The notes beneath the pieces are model-generated. The model saw only the letters and a list, made by a program, of their open reading frames with translations. It did not search any database and was not told the DNA's origin. Positions 45,709-54,514 of a stretch of 64,000 bases of DNA are shown here, piece after piece. The position numbers were made by a program, and so were the translations under genes. Positions within the stretch are counted from its first letter, which is position 1, and the number at the start of each line of letters is the position of its first letter. This DNA comes from Anthoceros angustus (taxonomy: Eukaryota; Streptophyta; Anthocerotopsida; Anthocerotales; Anthocerotaceae): assembly GCA_010909165.1 (NCBI GenBank), contig MU008186.1, forward strand, positions 682,001 to 746,000. The letters are read 5' to 3'.

Positions 45709-47693
45709 TCAGGTATAATCTTCCGTCTGATTTAAGCGGTCATCTTCGCTCAGCTGCATTTCGATGACTTGGTTAACATGGTTGATGCCCCAGCCTTTGC
45801 CTCCCCAAATCTTGGCAACGTTGATGATGTTGCGAATCTCCCGGCCGTGGAACGGATGGCTTGTAAGCTTCAAGAAGTCGATGTTGCCGTCCTGCAACCC
45901 TACCTTGTTCAACATTTGCCTCCAGATCTCAGCACGCTGTTGTTGATCTAGGGGAGGGTAGTATATGGACAGGGAGATGCGGGAGCGGAAGGCAGCGTCG
46001 AAGCACTTGGCTCTGTTGGTGGTGAGGAACATGATGCCTGAGTAGTACTCGAGCTGGCGGAGGAAGATGCCGGTGGAAGCATTTGTGTGCGGAGAAGAGG
46101 CGGACGATCTCTTTTCCATGTAGACATCGGCTTCGTCCAAGAGGAGGATTGCTTGCCAGGTGTAGGACAACTCAAAGATTGTGAGAAGTCGTGCCTCCAT
46201 GGCGCTCGAGTCTGTGCTCGGCAGCTCGAAGGCGTTCACGGAGTAGAGCGGCCTTTGCAATCTCTCCGCAAGCGACTCTGCTGTTAGGGTTTTGCCTCCC
46301 CCTGGAGGGCCATAGCACAAGATGATGCAACCGCTGCCCTTGTTGGCGATGTTGTCCACCTGCTGTACGCTCTGGTTGCTCGTGCAATTGGTGGCCATCT
46401 TGAGGAGCATGTCCTTCTTCCGTTGCTCCATCACCAGGTCGTTGAAGGGCTTGTGGGAGAAGACGATGTCGGAGAATCCGCACACATCAAAGCATCCCCA
46501 CAGCTTGCGGGAGAGGGAGAACCCGTAGACGAAGGCTGGGGACTTCTTGAGGTCCTCACTGTGGGGCCTTGGAACCTTGGGACATGTGGCGGCTCCTCGT
46601 AGCAGATCGCAGGGAGGCTCCGCGTTGCCCATGGGGTATCCAGGATTCATCCTGGCGAAGCTCTTGAGATCAACCATCACCCGGCCATCTCCCGGGTGTT
46701 TTTGTATCATCCAGCAGCTTCCTTTCCTCCTCGCGGTGGCTACTGAGCCCTTGTATTCCATGTAAGCTGGCTGGCCTGCTTCTTCCAACATAAGCTTGTA
46801 GAACATCAGTCCTTGGCTCAGAAATCTGTCTTCCCTCTGCTTCCTGTCGGTGTCGTGGAGATACTTCAAAGGAACAACTTCCAATGATGAGAACGGCTGC
46901 TTGTCGGTGTACTCCATAATACTGCTGGTCACCGTGCATTCCTTGTAGCTTTGCAGGTCGAAGTCCCTGACACCAATAGTGATCCGCCAGAACTTGGGGC
47001 TTTGGCCCCCGCCCTTCTGCTTCACCTTCAAGATGGTACCGGAAACAAGCTGAGTTGTTAGCTGGCACTTGTAAGATACCACCTCACCGGGCACAAGTAC
47101 AGTCCACAGGATGTCCCAGTCAATGCTCTTCTGCTCCAGTGCCTGCTGCTGTTTAAACAGAGTGTTCTTATACTCCTCTTTCACGAACCTAACAAGGTGA
47201 CGGAGATGGAGGTGGCGCTTCCCCGTTGCAGCTCTCAAGGACCGCTCCATTTCATCCCGAGCAAGAAAAAGAGTTCGGCCATTGATCTCCGGCTCGTCAT
47301 CAGTATCTGCTGCAGTGCCTGGAATGAGCGTGTTCACAATCTCGATTAGCCAGGAAGAGTACAGAGTGACACGGACGCGCATATCGCCGTCCCCATGATC
47401 TTCCTGAGTCACAATGAAGGGTGGTGTTCTCCCTGATTTCTCCTTGTGCTCCACAACCCGTTTCCGGACCTTTCTGCCGTTCCGCATCAGTGTCTCGTAG
47501 CGTGGCCATTTCCAGTCCGGCGCTTCCAGCTCCGACTCCTGGTCCGGATGCTCAGCGTCATTGGCACCCGCGTTCAGCTTCTCTAGGTCATCTGCGTAGT
47601 CGTCGTCGTCGTCGTCGTCGTGCATTCGCTGCACCATCTTGCTTACTTCGCGGACACATTGCGACATCGCGTCTGCTGCTTGTGCGAGGGATG
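45709..47693 (-). CDS. AAA+ ATPase, arm A (only intact copy)
   Basis: Open from ATG 47,667 to the stop at 45,709 (652 aa). In frame it extends upstream to 47,693, where a possible splice acceptor sits. Residues 1-30 include a run of seven Asp. Residues ~60-400 are an N-terminal region like that seen before the AAA domain in a fungal-type AAA family. Walker A GPPGGGKT is at 453-460, Walker B ILLLDEAD at 507-514, sensor-1 TTNR at 549-552, and Arg-finger RSRIS near 560, followed by a lid. This fits ATP-dependent remodelling of a protein substrate; the target is unknown. The upstream membrane gene on the same strand ends only 148 bases away. The stop codon lies four bases from the P450 junction, so no native 3' UTR remains. 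Confidence 0.85.
47604..47630 (-). repeat. (GTC)n microsatellite coding poly-Asp
   Basis: About seven GAC codons in the AAA gene of arm A (and in C near 56,975-57,000). Arms B and D have three Asp codons preceded by Asn. Length polymorphism in frame. Confidence 0.85.
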
Positions 47694-47815
47694 CTGCTCA
47701 AGCCACATGTACGACACCACAAGAGACACCTAGGTGAGATTACTTCAATTTGGTCACTACGGTTGTCACAGCACTCGTAGAAGACGTGGTGCAGTGCCCT
47801 GGATGTCAAGCAATA

Positions 47816-50113
47816 CTAGTTGTCATCATCGGAACGTGTGAAATGTGCACCTTGAGCTTCGGTTTGTATGATATCTGGTGTTTCGGAGTTGATCCTTCTG
47901 TCCCTCTGAAATAAAGCAAACGCTTGCTCAAAAAACCATCTAGGTCGTAGCCAGCAGGGCACCAAAACCAGATACAAGAATGTTACCACCAACCTGGCTT
48001 CTTGAGCTACTTTCTCGGCCCCAAGAGATGTTCTTCAGTAGCTCAAAGGGGAGAAGGCCAAACTTGCGTATCGTGCCTGCAACCCGTATCAGTACTTGGC
48101 ACTGAATTTGTACTTTGAGACCTCCTTCTGTCACACATGAATTGTTTTTGACGAATCAATTGCAAGGTGAAAGCTGGAGATGGAGACATCTGTATTCATC
48201 ACCTGATTTAACCAACCTTGTGAGATGGCGTTGTCCAAGTTGAAAGAGCCCCCATGTTGTGAGCCACACGCTTGCCACCACCAGTGCTTGGAGAAGTCCC
48301 TTGAAAAACGTAAGCTGATACAGCAGGAGCACAATGGATCCAATAACAGCATCCGACAGTGATGGCCAGTCCAGAGGTGTAACGTTTTCTGTCACAATGT
48401 AGTAGACTTGTAAGCAAGTTTGAATTCCAAATTGTCACGCAACTAGTTGCAACTAAACCCTAAAGCCGCAAACCTACTTTGCTTCCATTTCAGAAGCATG
48501 GTCCTAGAAGTTGGCAAAACATTTTACCGATGTTCCTCAAAAGGATTGCTCGAGTCCGGAAAATTGTTGGTTCCTTCACTTCGCCAATAGGCACGGTTTT
48601 CGTAGCGTATATCCATATGTCGACTGCTGTATCCGCGAGGTCAGAGGGTAGCCTTGCCACTCCCCGCTCCACGCCTGGCACAATCTATAAATGCAGCCCA
48701 AACGCATGCTCATGATCTGGAAAGAGACTCTGTGGGCTTACAAAATACACAGTGGTCAACATTATTATGAATAATAACAGTAAAGGCACCTCATCCTCGT
48801 CCCATGTCACATCTAACGCATGCTTTCGTTCAGCTGTTGCCGCATATACACAGACTGGCCCCTCACCTTTGAGATGCAATCCATAAACACTTATCTTGTC
48901 TACAAGTGAAATGCAAACACGAGTTCGTTTACAGGGAAAAAGTTTCACATTCGGCCGCAAGTAAAAGCAATAAACACAGAAACAAGCGAAAACAGTTTTC
49001 AACGCTACGGCTTAACGAATATTACCAGAGGTAATACGAGTGCACATCACAAGAGTGGGAAGATCCTCCTCCATGAAACGCTCTAGTCGATTTGTACCTG
49101 GAAACTCATCATATTAGTTGAGCTCGCATTGCGGCATCTGTGATACGACCTACACGATAAACAATCTCGCCTTCTCTCTCCCATCCCATATACTAAACGA
49201 AATTGAAGGTGTACGACGATTTCATACCTTGGTCCCAAACCCCCCAGTGCCCTAGCTGAATTGTGCAACTCTCAGACAAGTTGAAGGCAGCCAGCTTTTG
49301 AAGCAACCCGCGGAGTCCGTCAACCAATTGCCCTTCTTCAAACGAAATGCTGGTTTGGAAAATGTGGGATCCCGAAATTTCAATTGCCTGCTCGTTAGGC
49401 ATGGCGCTCCTCACACGTTGCAGCTCAGGTGTCGAGAGATCTTTATCAATTACCACAAGAATTTCGATGTCCGTGGTGCTCTTCTTTGACACACCATTTT
49501 CGGCCGCCCCCACTTCCGTACTCTCGCTATCGCAATCGAAAGGGAGATCGGCAGGAGTACGCTTCCCGATCCGACACTCATCCTCCAACTCCTCAGGCTT
49601 TGGACATGTTCGCTTTCGAAATCCATTCCCAACAGATCCACAGTGAAGAGCAGCTCCACTATCGGCCTCCGCCTTTGACTTCTTCACCTCCTCGTTGATC
49701 ACGTGCCGTTGAGGAAAACGATGGGCAACATCCCGTAGAAGTTCCCTATTGAGTTCCCCCTTCGCCCCTTTCGTTTCACCAAAAAGACGGACAATCTCCC
49801 GTAGAAGTTCCCTATTGAGTTCCCCCTCCGCCCCTTTCGTTTCACCAAAAAGACGGACAATCTCCCGTACAAGTTCCCTATTGAGTTCCCGTTCCTCCGC
49901 CCGTTTCGAGCAGCGGCGCCACGACCAAACAACCAGTGCTACCAAAGAAGACGATGCGAGGTTCAAAAGGATCTGGCCAATCCAATGGGCCGTTAAGAAG
50001 TTGTTCACCGCCTCATACAGTGGTTTCTTGTTCACTGCTGTCTCGGTCTCCATCGATGGACTCTCCTCGAGTACCCGTGACGTCTTTCCCATCGCCACAC
50101 CCACAGCTGCCAT
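47816..50113 (-). CDS. Unknown multi-exon membrane protein, arm A (intact)
   Basis: Seven exons with GT-AG borders and matching phases: 50,113-49,228; 49,097-49,026; 48,899-48,790; 48,684-48,528; 48,388-48,203; 48,127-47,994; 47,905-47,816. Total 1,635 nt, 544 aa. Seen: a membrane segment at residues ~43-65, then a 22-residue repeat (ELNRELLREIVRLFGETKGA, about 76-132), and a likely soluble domain from ~215 with IEILVVIDKD. Two further hydrophobic segments lie in exon 5 (~415-460, IGSIVLLLYQL and LVVASVWLTTWGLF). No family recognised. Alternatively exon 7 is spliced at 47,851 to 47,693, fusing it to the AAA ATPase. Introns are 75-139 nt. Confidence 0.7.
49741..49905 (-). repeat. 66-bp tandem repeat inside exon 1 of the membrane gene
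   Basis: GTTCCCTATTGAGTTCCC recurs at 49,741, 49,807 and 49,873 (plus-strand view). 66 bases equal 22 codons, so the repeat keeps the frame. Confidence 0.9.
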
Positions 50114-50370
50114 CTATCCAGGGTGCCTGCACCCTCTCCTGTTGCAATGTCTTGGGCCCTCGCAGGTTTCAACTTCAGCCGATTCAAGATGGCACGTGTT
50201 GTCAACCAGAAGTGCGCACACAGGCTGGAGTGTAACACCCTTCTTGACGGTGAAGCTACGCTATGGGGCATTTTCCTCGACTTTTCTTCTTCATTGACGC
50301 CGCCCACATTGCGAAAAACTAATTCAATAATCGGTTGTGTCAGAGACTTCTACCTTGAATGGGCTAGGCC

Positions 50371-50946
50371 TAAATATCGGTTCGCCAGGGTACGGCCTGG
50401 CGAACCGACATGCCATGCCATGAGCATGGCCTTCCTCTCCCCTGCCCCTCTCTCTCGTATCCGTGCCAACCCGCGACCGGGCCACCGGGGGCGAGGGGAA
50501 CTAATTCAAGTTCCCGTCGTCCTGAATACCGCGGCGATATTCTGGCACGATACAAAGTCGAACTCATTGGCACGCACAGTCATTGAAAGAAAATTTCCCT
50601 CCACCAGGACTCTGAACTGCAAAAGGACAATGCGCTGCAACATCATCTATCCGCTCCCTCACTGGAGCACGTGAATCCTCCTCAGCCTTCGGTCTTTTGA
50701 CTCTTACCGCGTGCCCTGCTTTGAGCAGAGCGCTCCCCGCTCTCGTTCTCAACTGAAACGAACGAAGGGCGAGCAGTATCGCCGCGGGAATTGCCACAAC
50801 AATCAGGGCGACGGGAACTTGAATTAGTTTCCCGTCGCTCCCGGTGGCTCGGTCGCGGGTTGGCACGGATAAGAGAGAGGAGTAGGGAGAGGCCATGCTC
50901 ATGGCATGTCGGTTCGCCAGGCCGTACCCTGGCGAACCGATATTTA
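50371..50946. mobile_element. Foldback/MITE-like element, copy 1
   Basis: 576 bp with terminal inverted repeats of about 160 bp (50,371-50,530 and 50,803-50,946), starting TAAATATCGGTTCGCCAGG. Each terminus begins with its own hairpin: CGGTTCGCCAGG, six-base loop, CCTGGCGAACCG. No transposase; the ORFs crossing it are by-products of the inverted repeats. A second copy lies at 60,578, carried by the tandem duplication. It sits about 260 bases upstream of the membrane-gene start, so it may affect that promoter. Target duplication not clear. Confidence 0.75.
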
Positions 50947-51048
50947 AACGTTTCGACTTGAATGACCCCGCGGATACCCGCGCCGAATCTGACAACGTTG
51001 TCACTAGGCCCACCACTGTAAACTACAACGCGCATCAACGGGCATGGA

Positions 51049-51125
51049 GATATCTTGTGTAGAAGATACAAGATCTTGTGTACAAGATCTTGCGTAGAAG
51101 ATACAAGATCTTGTACACAAGATTG
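51049..51125. repeat. Cluster of CAAGATCTTG palindromes
   Basis: Three copies of the 10-bp palindrome CAAGATCTTG plus AGAAGATAC spacers within ~75 bp, right at the inner edge of arm B. Confidence 0.85.
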
Positions 51126-51189
51126 TTTATCGTGTAGGTCGTATCACAGATGCCGCAATGCGAGCTCAACTAATATGATGAGTTTCCAG

Positions 51190-52491
51190 GTACAAATCGA
51201 CTAGAGCGTTTCATGGAGGAGGATCTTCCCACTCTTGTGATGTGCACTCGTATTACCTCTGGTAATATTCGTTAAGCCGTAGCGTTGAAAACTGTTTTCG
51301 CTTGTTTCTGTGTTTATTGCTTTTACTTGCGGCCGAATGTGAAACTTTTTCCCTGTAAACGAACTCGTGTTTGCATTTCACTTGTAGACAAGATAAGTGT
51401 TTATGGATTGCATCTCAAAGTTGAGGGGCCAGTCCGTATATATGCGGCAACAGCTGAACGAAAGCATGCGTTAGATGTGACATGGGACGAGGATGAGGTG
51501 CCTTTAGTGTTATTATTCATAATAATGTTGACCACTGTGTATTTTGTAAGCCCACAGAGTCTCTTTCCAGATCATGAGCATGCGTTTGGGCTGCATTTAT
51601 AGATTGTGCCAGGCGTGGAGCGGGAGTGGCAAGGCTACCCTCTGACCTCGCGGATACAGCAGTCGACATATGGATATACGCTACGAAAACCGTGCCTATT
51701 GGCGAAGTGAGGGAACCAACAATTTTCCGGACTCCGGCAATCCTTTTGAGGAACATCGGTAAAATGTTTTGCCAACTTCTAGGACCATGCTTCTGAAATG
51801 GAAGCAAAGTAGGTTTGCGGCTTTAGGGTTTAGTTGCAACTAGTTGCGTGACAATTTGGAGTACTTGATCCCTCGGATGAAATTCAAACTTGCTTACAAG
51901 TCTACTACATTGTGACAGAAAACGTTACACCTCTGGACTGGCCATCACTGTCGGATGCTGTTATTGGATCCATTGTGCTCCTGCTGTATCAGCTTACGTT
52001 TTTCAAGGGACTGCTCCAAGCACTGGTGGTGGCAAGCGTGTGGCTCACAACATGGGGGCTCTTTCAACTTGGACAACGCCATCTCACAAGGTTGGTTAAA
52101 TCAGGTGATGAATACAGATGTCTCCATCTCCAGCTTTCACCTTGCAATTGATTCGTCAAAAACAATTCATGTGTGACAGAAGGAGGTCTCAAAGTACAAA
52201 TTCGCCGTGCCAAGTACTGATACGGGTTGCAGGCACGATACGCAAGTTTGGCCTTCTCCTTTGAGCTACTGAAGAACATCTCTTGGGGCCGAGAAAGTAG
52301 CTCAAGAAGCCAGGTTGGTGGTAACATTCTTGTATCTGGTTTTGGTGCCCTGCTGGCTACGATCTAGATGGTTTTTTGAGCAAGCGTTTGCTTTATTTCA
52401 GAGGGACAGAAGGATCAACTCCGAAACATCAGATATCATACAAACCGAAGCTCAAGGTGCACATTTCACACGTTCCGATGATGACAACTAG
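51190..52491 (+). pseudogene. Membrane-protein gene, arm B: exons 2-7 only
   Basis: Exons at 51,190-51,261; 51,388-51,497; 51,603-51,758; 51,919-52,104; 52,180-52,313; 52,402-52,491. These reproduce the arm A splice pattern exactly. Exon 1 is absent because the arm ends just upstream. Exon 4 has one G fewer than arm A (GGGG to GGG near 51,620), giving a frameshift. Exon 6 has compensating +2 and -2 changes. The conserved exon sizes support the gene model in arm A. Confidence 0.7.
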
Positions 52492-52636
52492 TATTGCTTG
52501 ACATCCAGGGCACTGCACCACGTCTTCTACGAGTGCTGTGACAACCGTAGTGACCAAATTGAAGTAATCTCACCTAGGTGTCTCTTGTGGTGTCGTACAT
52601 GTGGCGAGCAGCATCCTTGCACAAGCAGCAGACGCG

Positions 52637-54363
52637 ATGTCGCAATGTGTCCGCGAAGTAAGCAAGATGGTGCAGCGAATGCACAACGACGACGACTACG
52701 CAGATGACCAAGAGAAGCTGAACGCGGGTGCCAATGACGCTGAGCAGCCGGACCAGGAGTCGGCGCTGGAAGCGCCGGACTGGAAATGGCCACGCTACGA
52801 GACACTGGTGCGGAACGGCAGAAAGGTCCGGAAACGGGTTGTGGAGCACAAGGAGAAATCAGGGAGAACACCACCCTTCATTGTGACTCAGGAAGATCAT
52901 GGGGACGGCGATATGCGCGTCCTTGTCACTCTGTACTCTTCCTGGCTAATCGAGATTGTGAAGACGCTCATTCCAAGCACTCTTTTTCTTGCTCGGGATG
53001 AAATGGAGCGGTGCTTGAGAGCTGCAACGGGGAAGCGCCACCTCCATCTCCGTCACCTTGTTAGGTGCGTGAAAGAGGAGTATAAGAACACTCTGTTTAA
53101 ACATCAGCAGGCACTGGAGCAGAAGAGCATTGACTGGGACATGCTGTGGACTGTACTTGTGCCCGGTGAGGTGGCATCTTACAAGTGTTACCTAACAACT
53201 CAGCTTGTTTCCGGTACCATCTTGCGGGTGAAGCAGAAGGGCGGGGACCAAGGCTCCAAGCTCTGGAAGATCACTATTGGTGTCAGGGACTATGACCTGC
53301 AAAGCTACAAGGAATGCACGGTGATCAGAAGTATTATGGAGTACACCGACAAGCAGCCGTTCTCATCATTGGAAGTTGTTCCTTTGAAGTACCTCCACGA
53401 CACCGACAGGAAGCAGAGGGAAGACAGATTTCTGAGGCAAGGACAGATGTTCTACAAGCTTATGTTGGAAGAAGCAGGCCAGCCAGTCTACATGGAATAC
53501 AAGGGCTCAGTAGCCACCGCGAGGAGGGAAGGAGACCGCTGGATCATACAAAAACACCTGGGAGATGGCCGGGTGATGGTTGATCTCAAGAGCTTCGCCA
53601 GGATGAATCCTGGATACCCCATGGGCAACGCGGAGCCTCCCAGCGATCTGCTACGAGGAACCGCCACATGTGCCAAGGTTCCAAGGCCCCACAGTGAGCA
53701 CCTCAAGAAGTCCCCAGCCTTCGTCTACGGGTTCTCCCTCTCCCGCAAGCTGTGGGGATGCTTTGATGTGTGCGGATTCTCCGACATCGTCTTCTCCAAC
53801 AAGCCCTTCAACGACCTGGTGATGGAGAAACGGAAGAAGGACATGCTCCACATGATGGCCACTAATTGCACGAGCAACCAGAGAGTACAGCAGGTGGACA
53901 ACATCGCCAACAAGGGCAGCGGTTGCATCATCTTGTGCTATGGCCCTCCAGGGGAGGCAAAACCCTAACAGCAGAGTCGCTTGCGGAGGTATTGCACAGG
54001 CCGCTCTACTCCGTGAACGCCTTCGAGCTGCCGAGCACAGACTCGAGCGCCATGGAGGCACAACTAACTCACAATCTTTGAGTTGTCCTACACCTGGCGA
54101 GCAATCCTCCTCTTGGACGAAGCCGGTGTCTACATGGAAAAGAGATCGCCCACCTCTTCTCCGCACACAAATGCTTCCACCGGCATCTTCCTCCGCCACC
54201 TCGAGTACTACGAAGGCATCATGTTCCTCACCACCAACAGAGCCAAGTGCTTCGACGCTGCCTTCCGCTCCCGCATCTCCCTGTCCATATACTACCCTCC
54301 CTAGATCAACAACAGCGTGCTGAGATCTGGAGGCAAATGTTGAACAAGGTAGGGTTGCAGGAC
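52637..54363 (+). pseudogene. AAA+ ATPase, arm B: frameshift in Walker A, 3' end lost
   Basis: Open from ATG 52,637 for about 443 codons. The glycine-loop run then lacks one G relative to arm A (near 53,950) and the frame leaves the ATPase core. Walker B (ILLLDEAG: the last Asp is Gly) and the TTNR sensor are still readable in other frames. It ends at the tandem joint after VGLQ. Many amino-acid substitutions relative to arm A show real divergence. Confidence 0.8.
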
Positions 54364-54513
54364 GGATCGTCAATTGCAGGAATCAGATCTGGCTAATCTT
54401 CCCTACGTTCAAGCTGCTGTGAAGGAGACGCTGCGACTGCATCCCGTCTCTCTCTTACTTATCCCACATTACTCCATGCAAGACAGCACACTTGGGGCTA
54501 CGATGCCCGCCAA
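54364..54513 (+). pseudogene. P450 exon-4 fragment (duplicate of 45,557-45,705)
   Basis: Contains [20 protein letters not shown] as in the 45-kb copy, ending at the same junction with the AAA gene. One base is missing in the GGG run near 54,496. It shows that P450 truncation came before the tandem duplication. Confidence 0.85.
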
Positions 54514-54514
54514 A

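Larger units (their letters stand above)
45709..49167 (-). repeat. Inverted repeat arm A
   Basis: Matches 51,122-54,363 in reverse complement, from the AAA C-terminal part out to exon 2 of the membrane gene. The inner edge lies in GATAAACAATCT (49,160s) against its complement at 51,122. Exon 1 of the membrane gene lies outside the arms, in the centre. Confidence 0.88.
45557..54363. repeat. First copy of an ~8.8-kb tandem block (arms A and B)
   Basis: The sequence starting GGATCGTCAATTGCAGG at 45,557 begins again at 54,364, directly after the truncated end of arm B. The block contains a P450 exon-4 fragment, arm A (minus-strand AAA gene and membrane gene), a foldback element and arm B (plus-strand copy). 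At the tandem joint two bases (GG) are shared. Confidence 0.85.
51122..54363 (+). repeat. Inverted repeat arm B
   Basis: Reverse complement of arm A with scattered real substitutions and indels, so the inversion is older than the tandem duplication. It lacks the last ~130 codons of the AAA gene, since it stops at the tandem joint. Confidence 0.85.

Noticed and set aside
48490-48681. The 63-codon and 79-codon ORFs at 48.2-48.7 kb as separate small genes
   Set aside because: They are exons 4 and 5 of the membrane-protein gene; splice borders and phases link them in all four arms.
50123-50674. Plus-strand ORFs of 130-180 codons over the foldback element
   Set aside because: They are created by the inverted repeats and change completely in the second copy (60,227-60,954).
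53651-54373. 240-codon minus-strand ORF in arm B
   Set aside because: Antisense to the AAA gene in GC-rich DNA; the sense strand carries clear Walker and sensor motifs.
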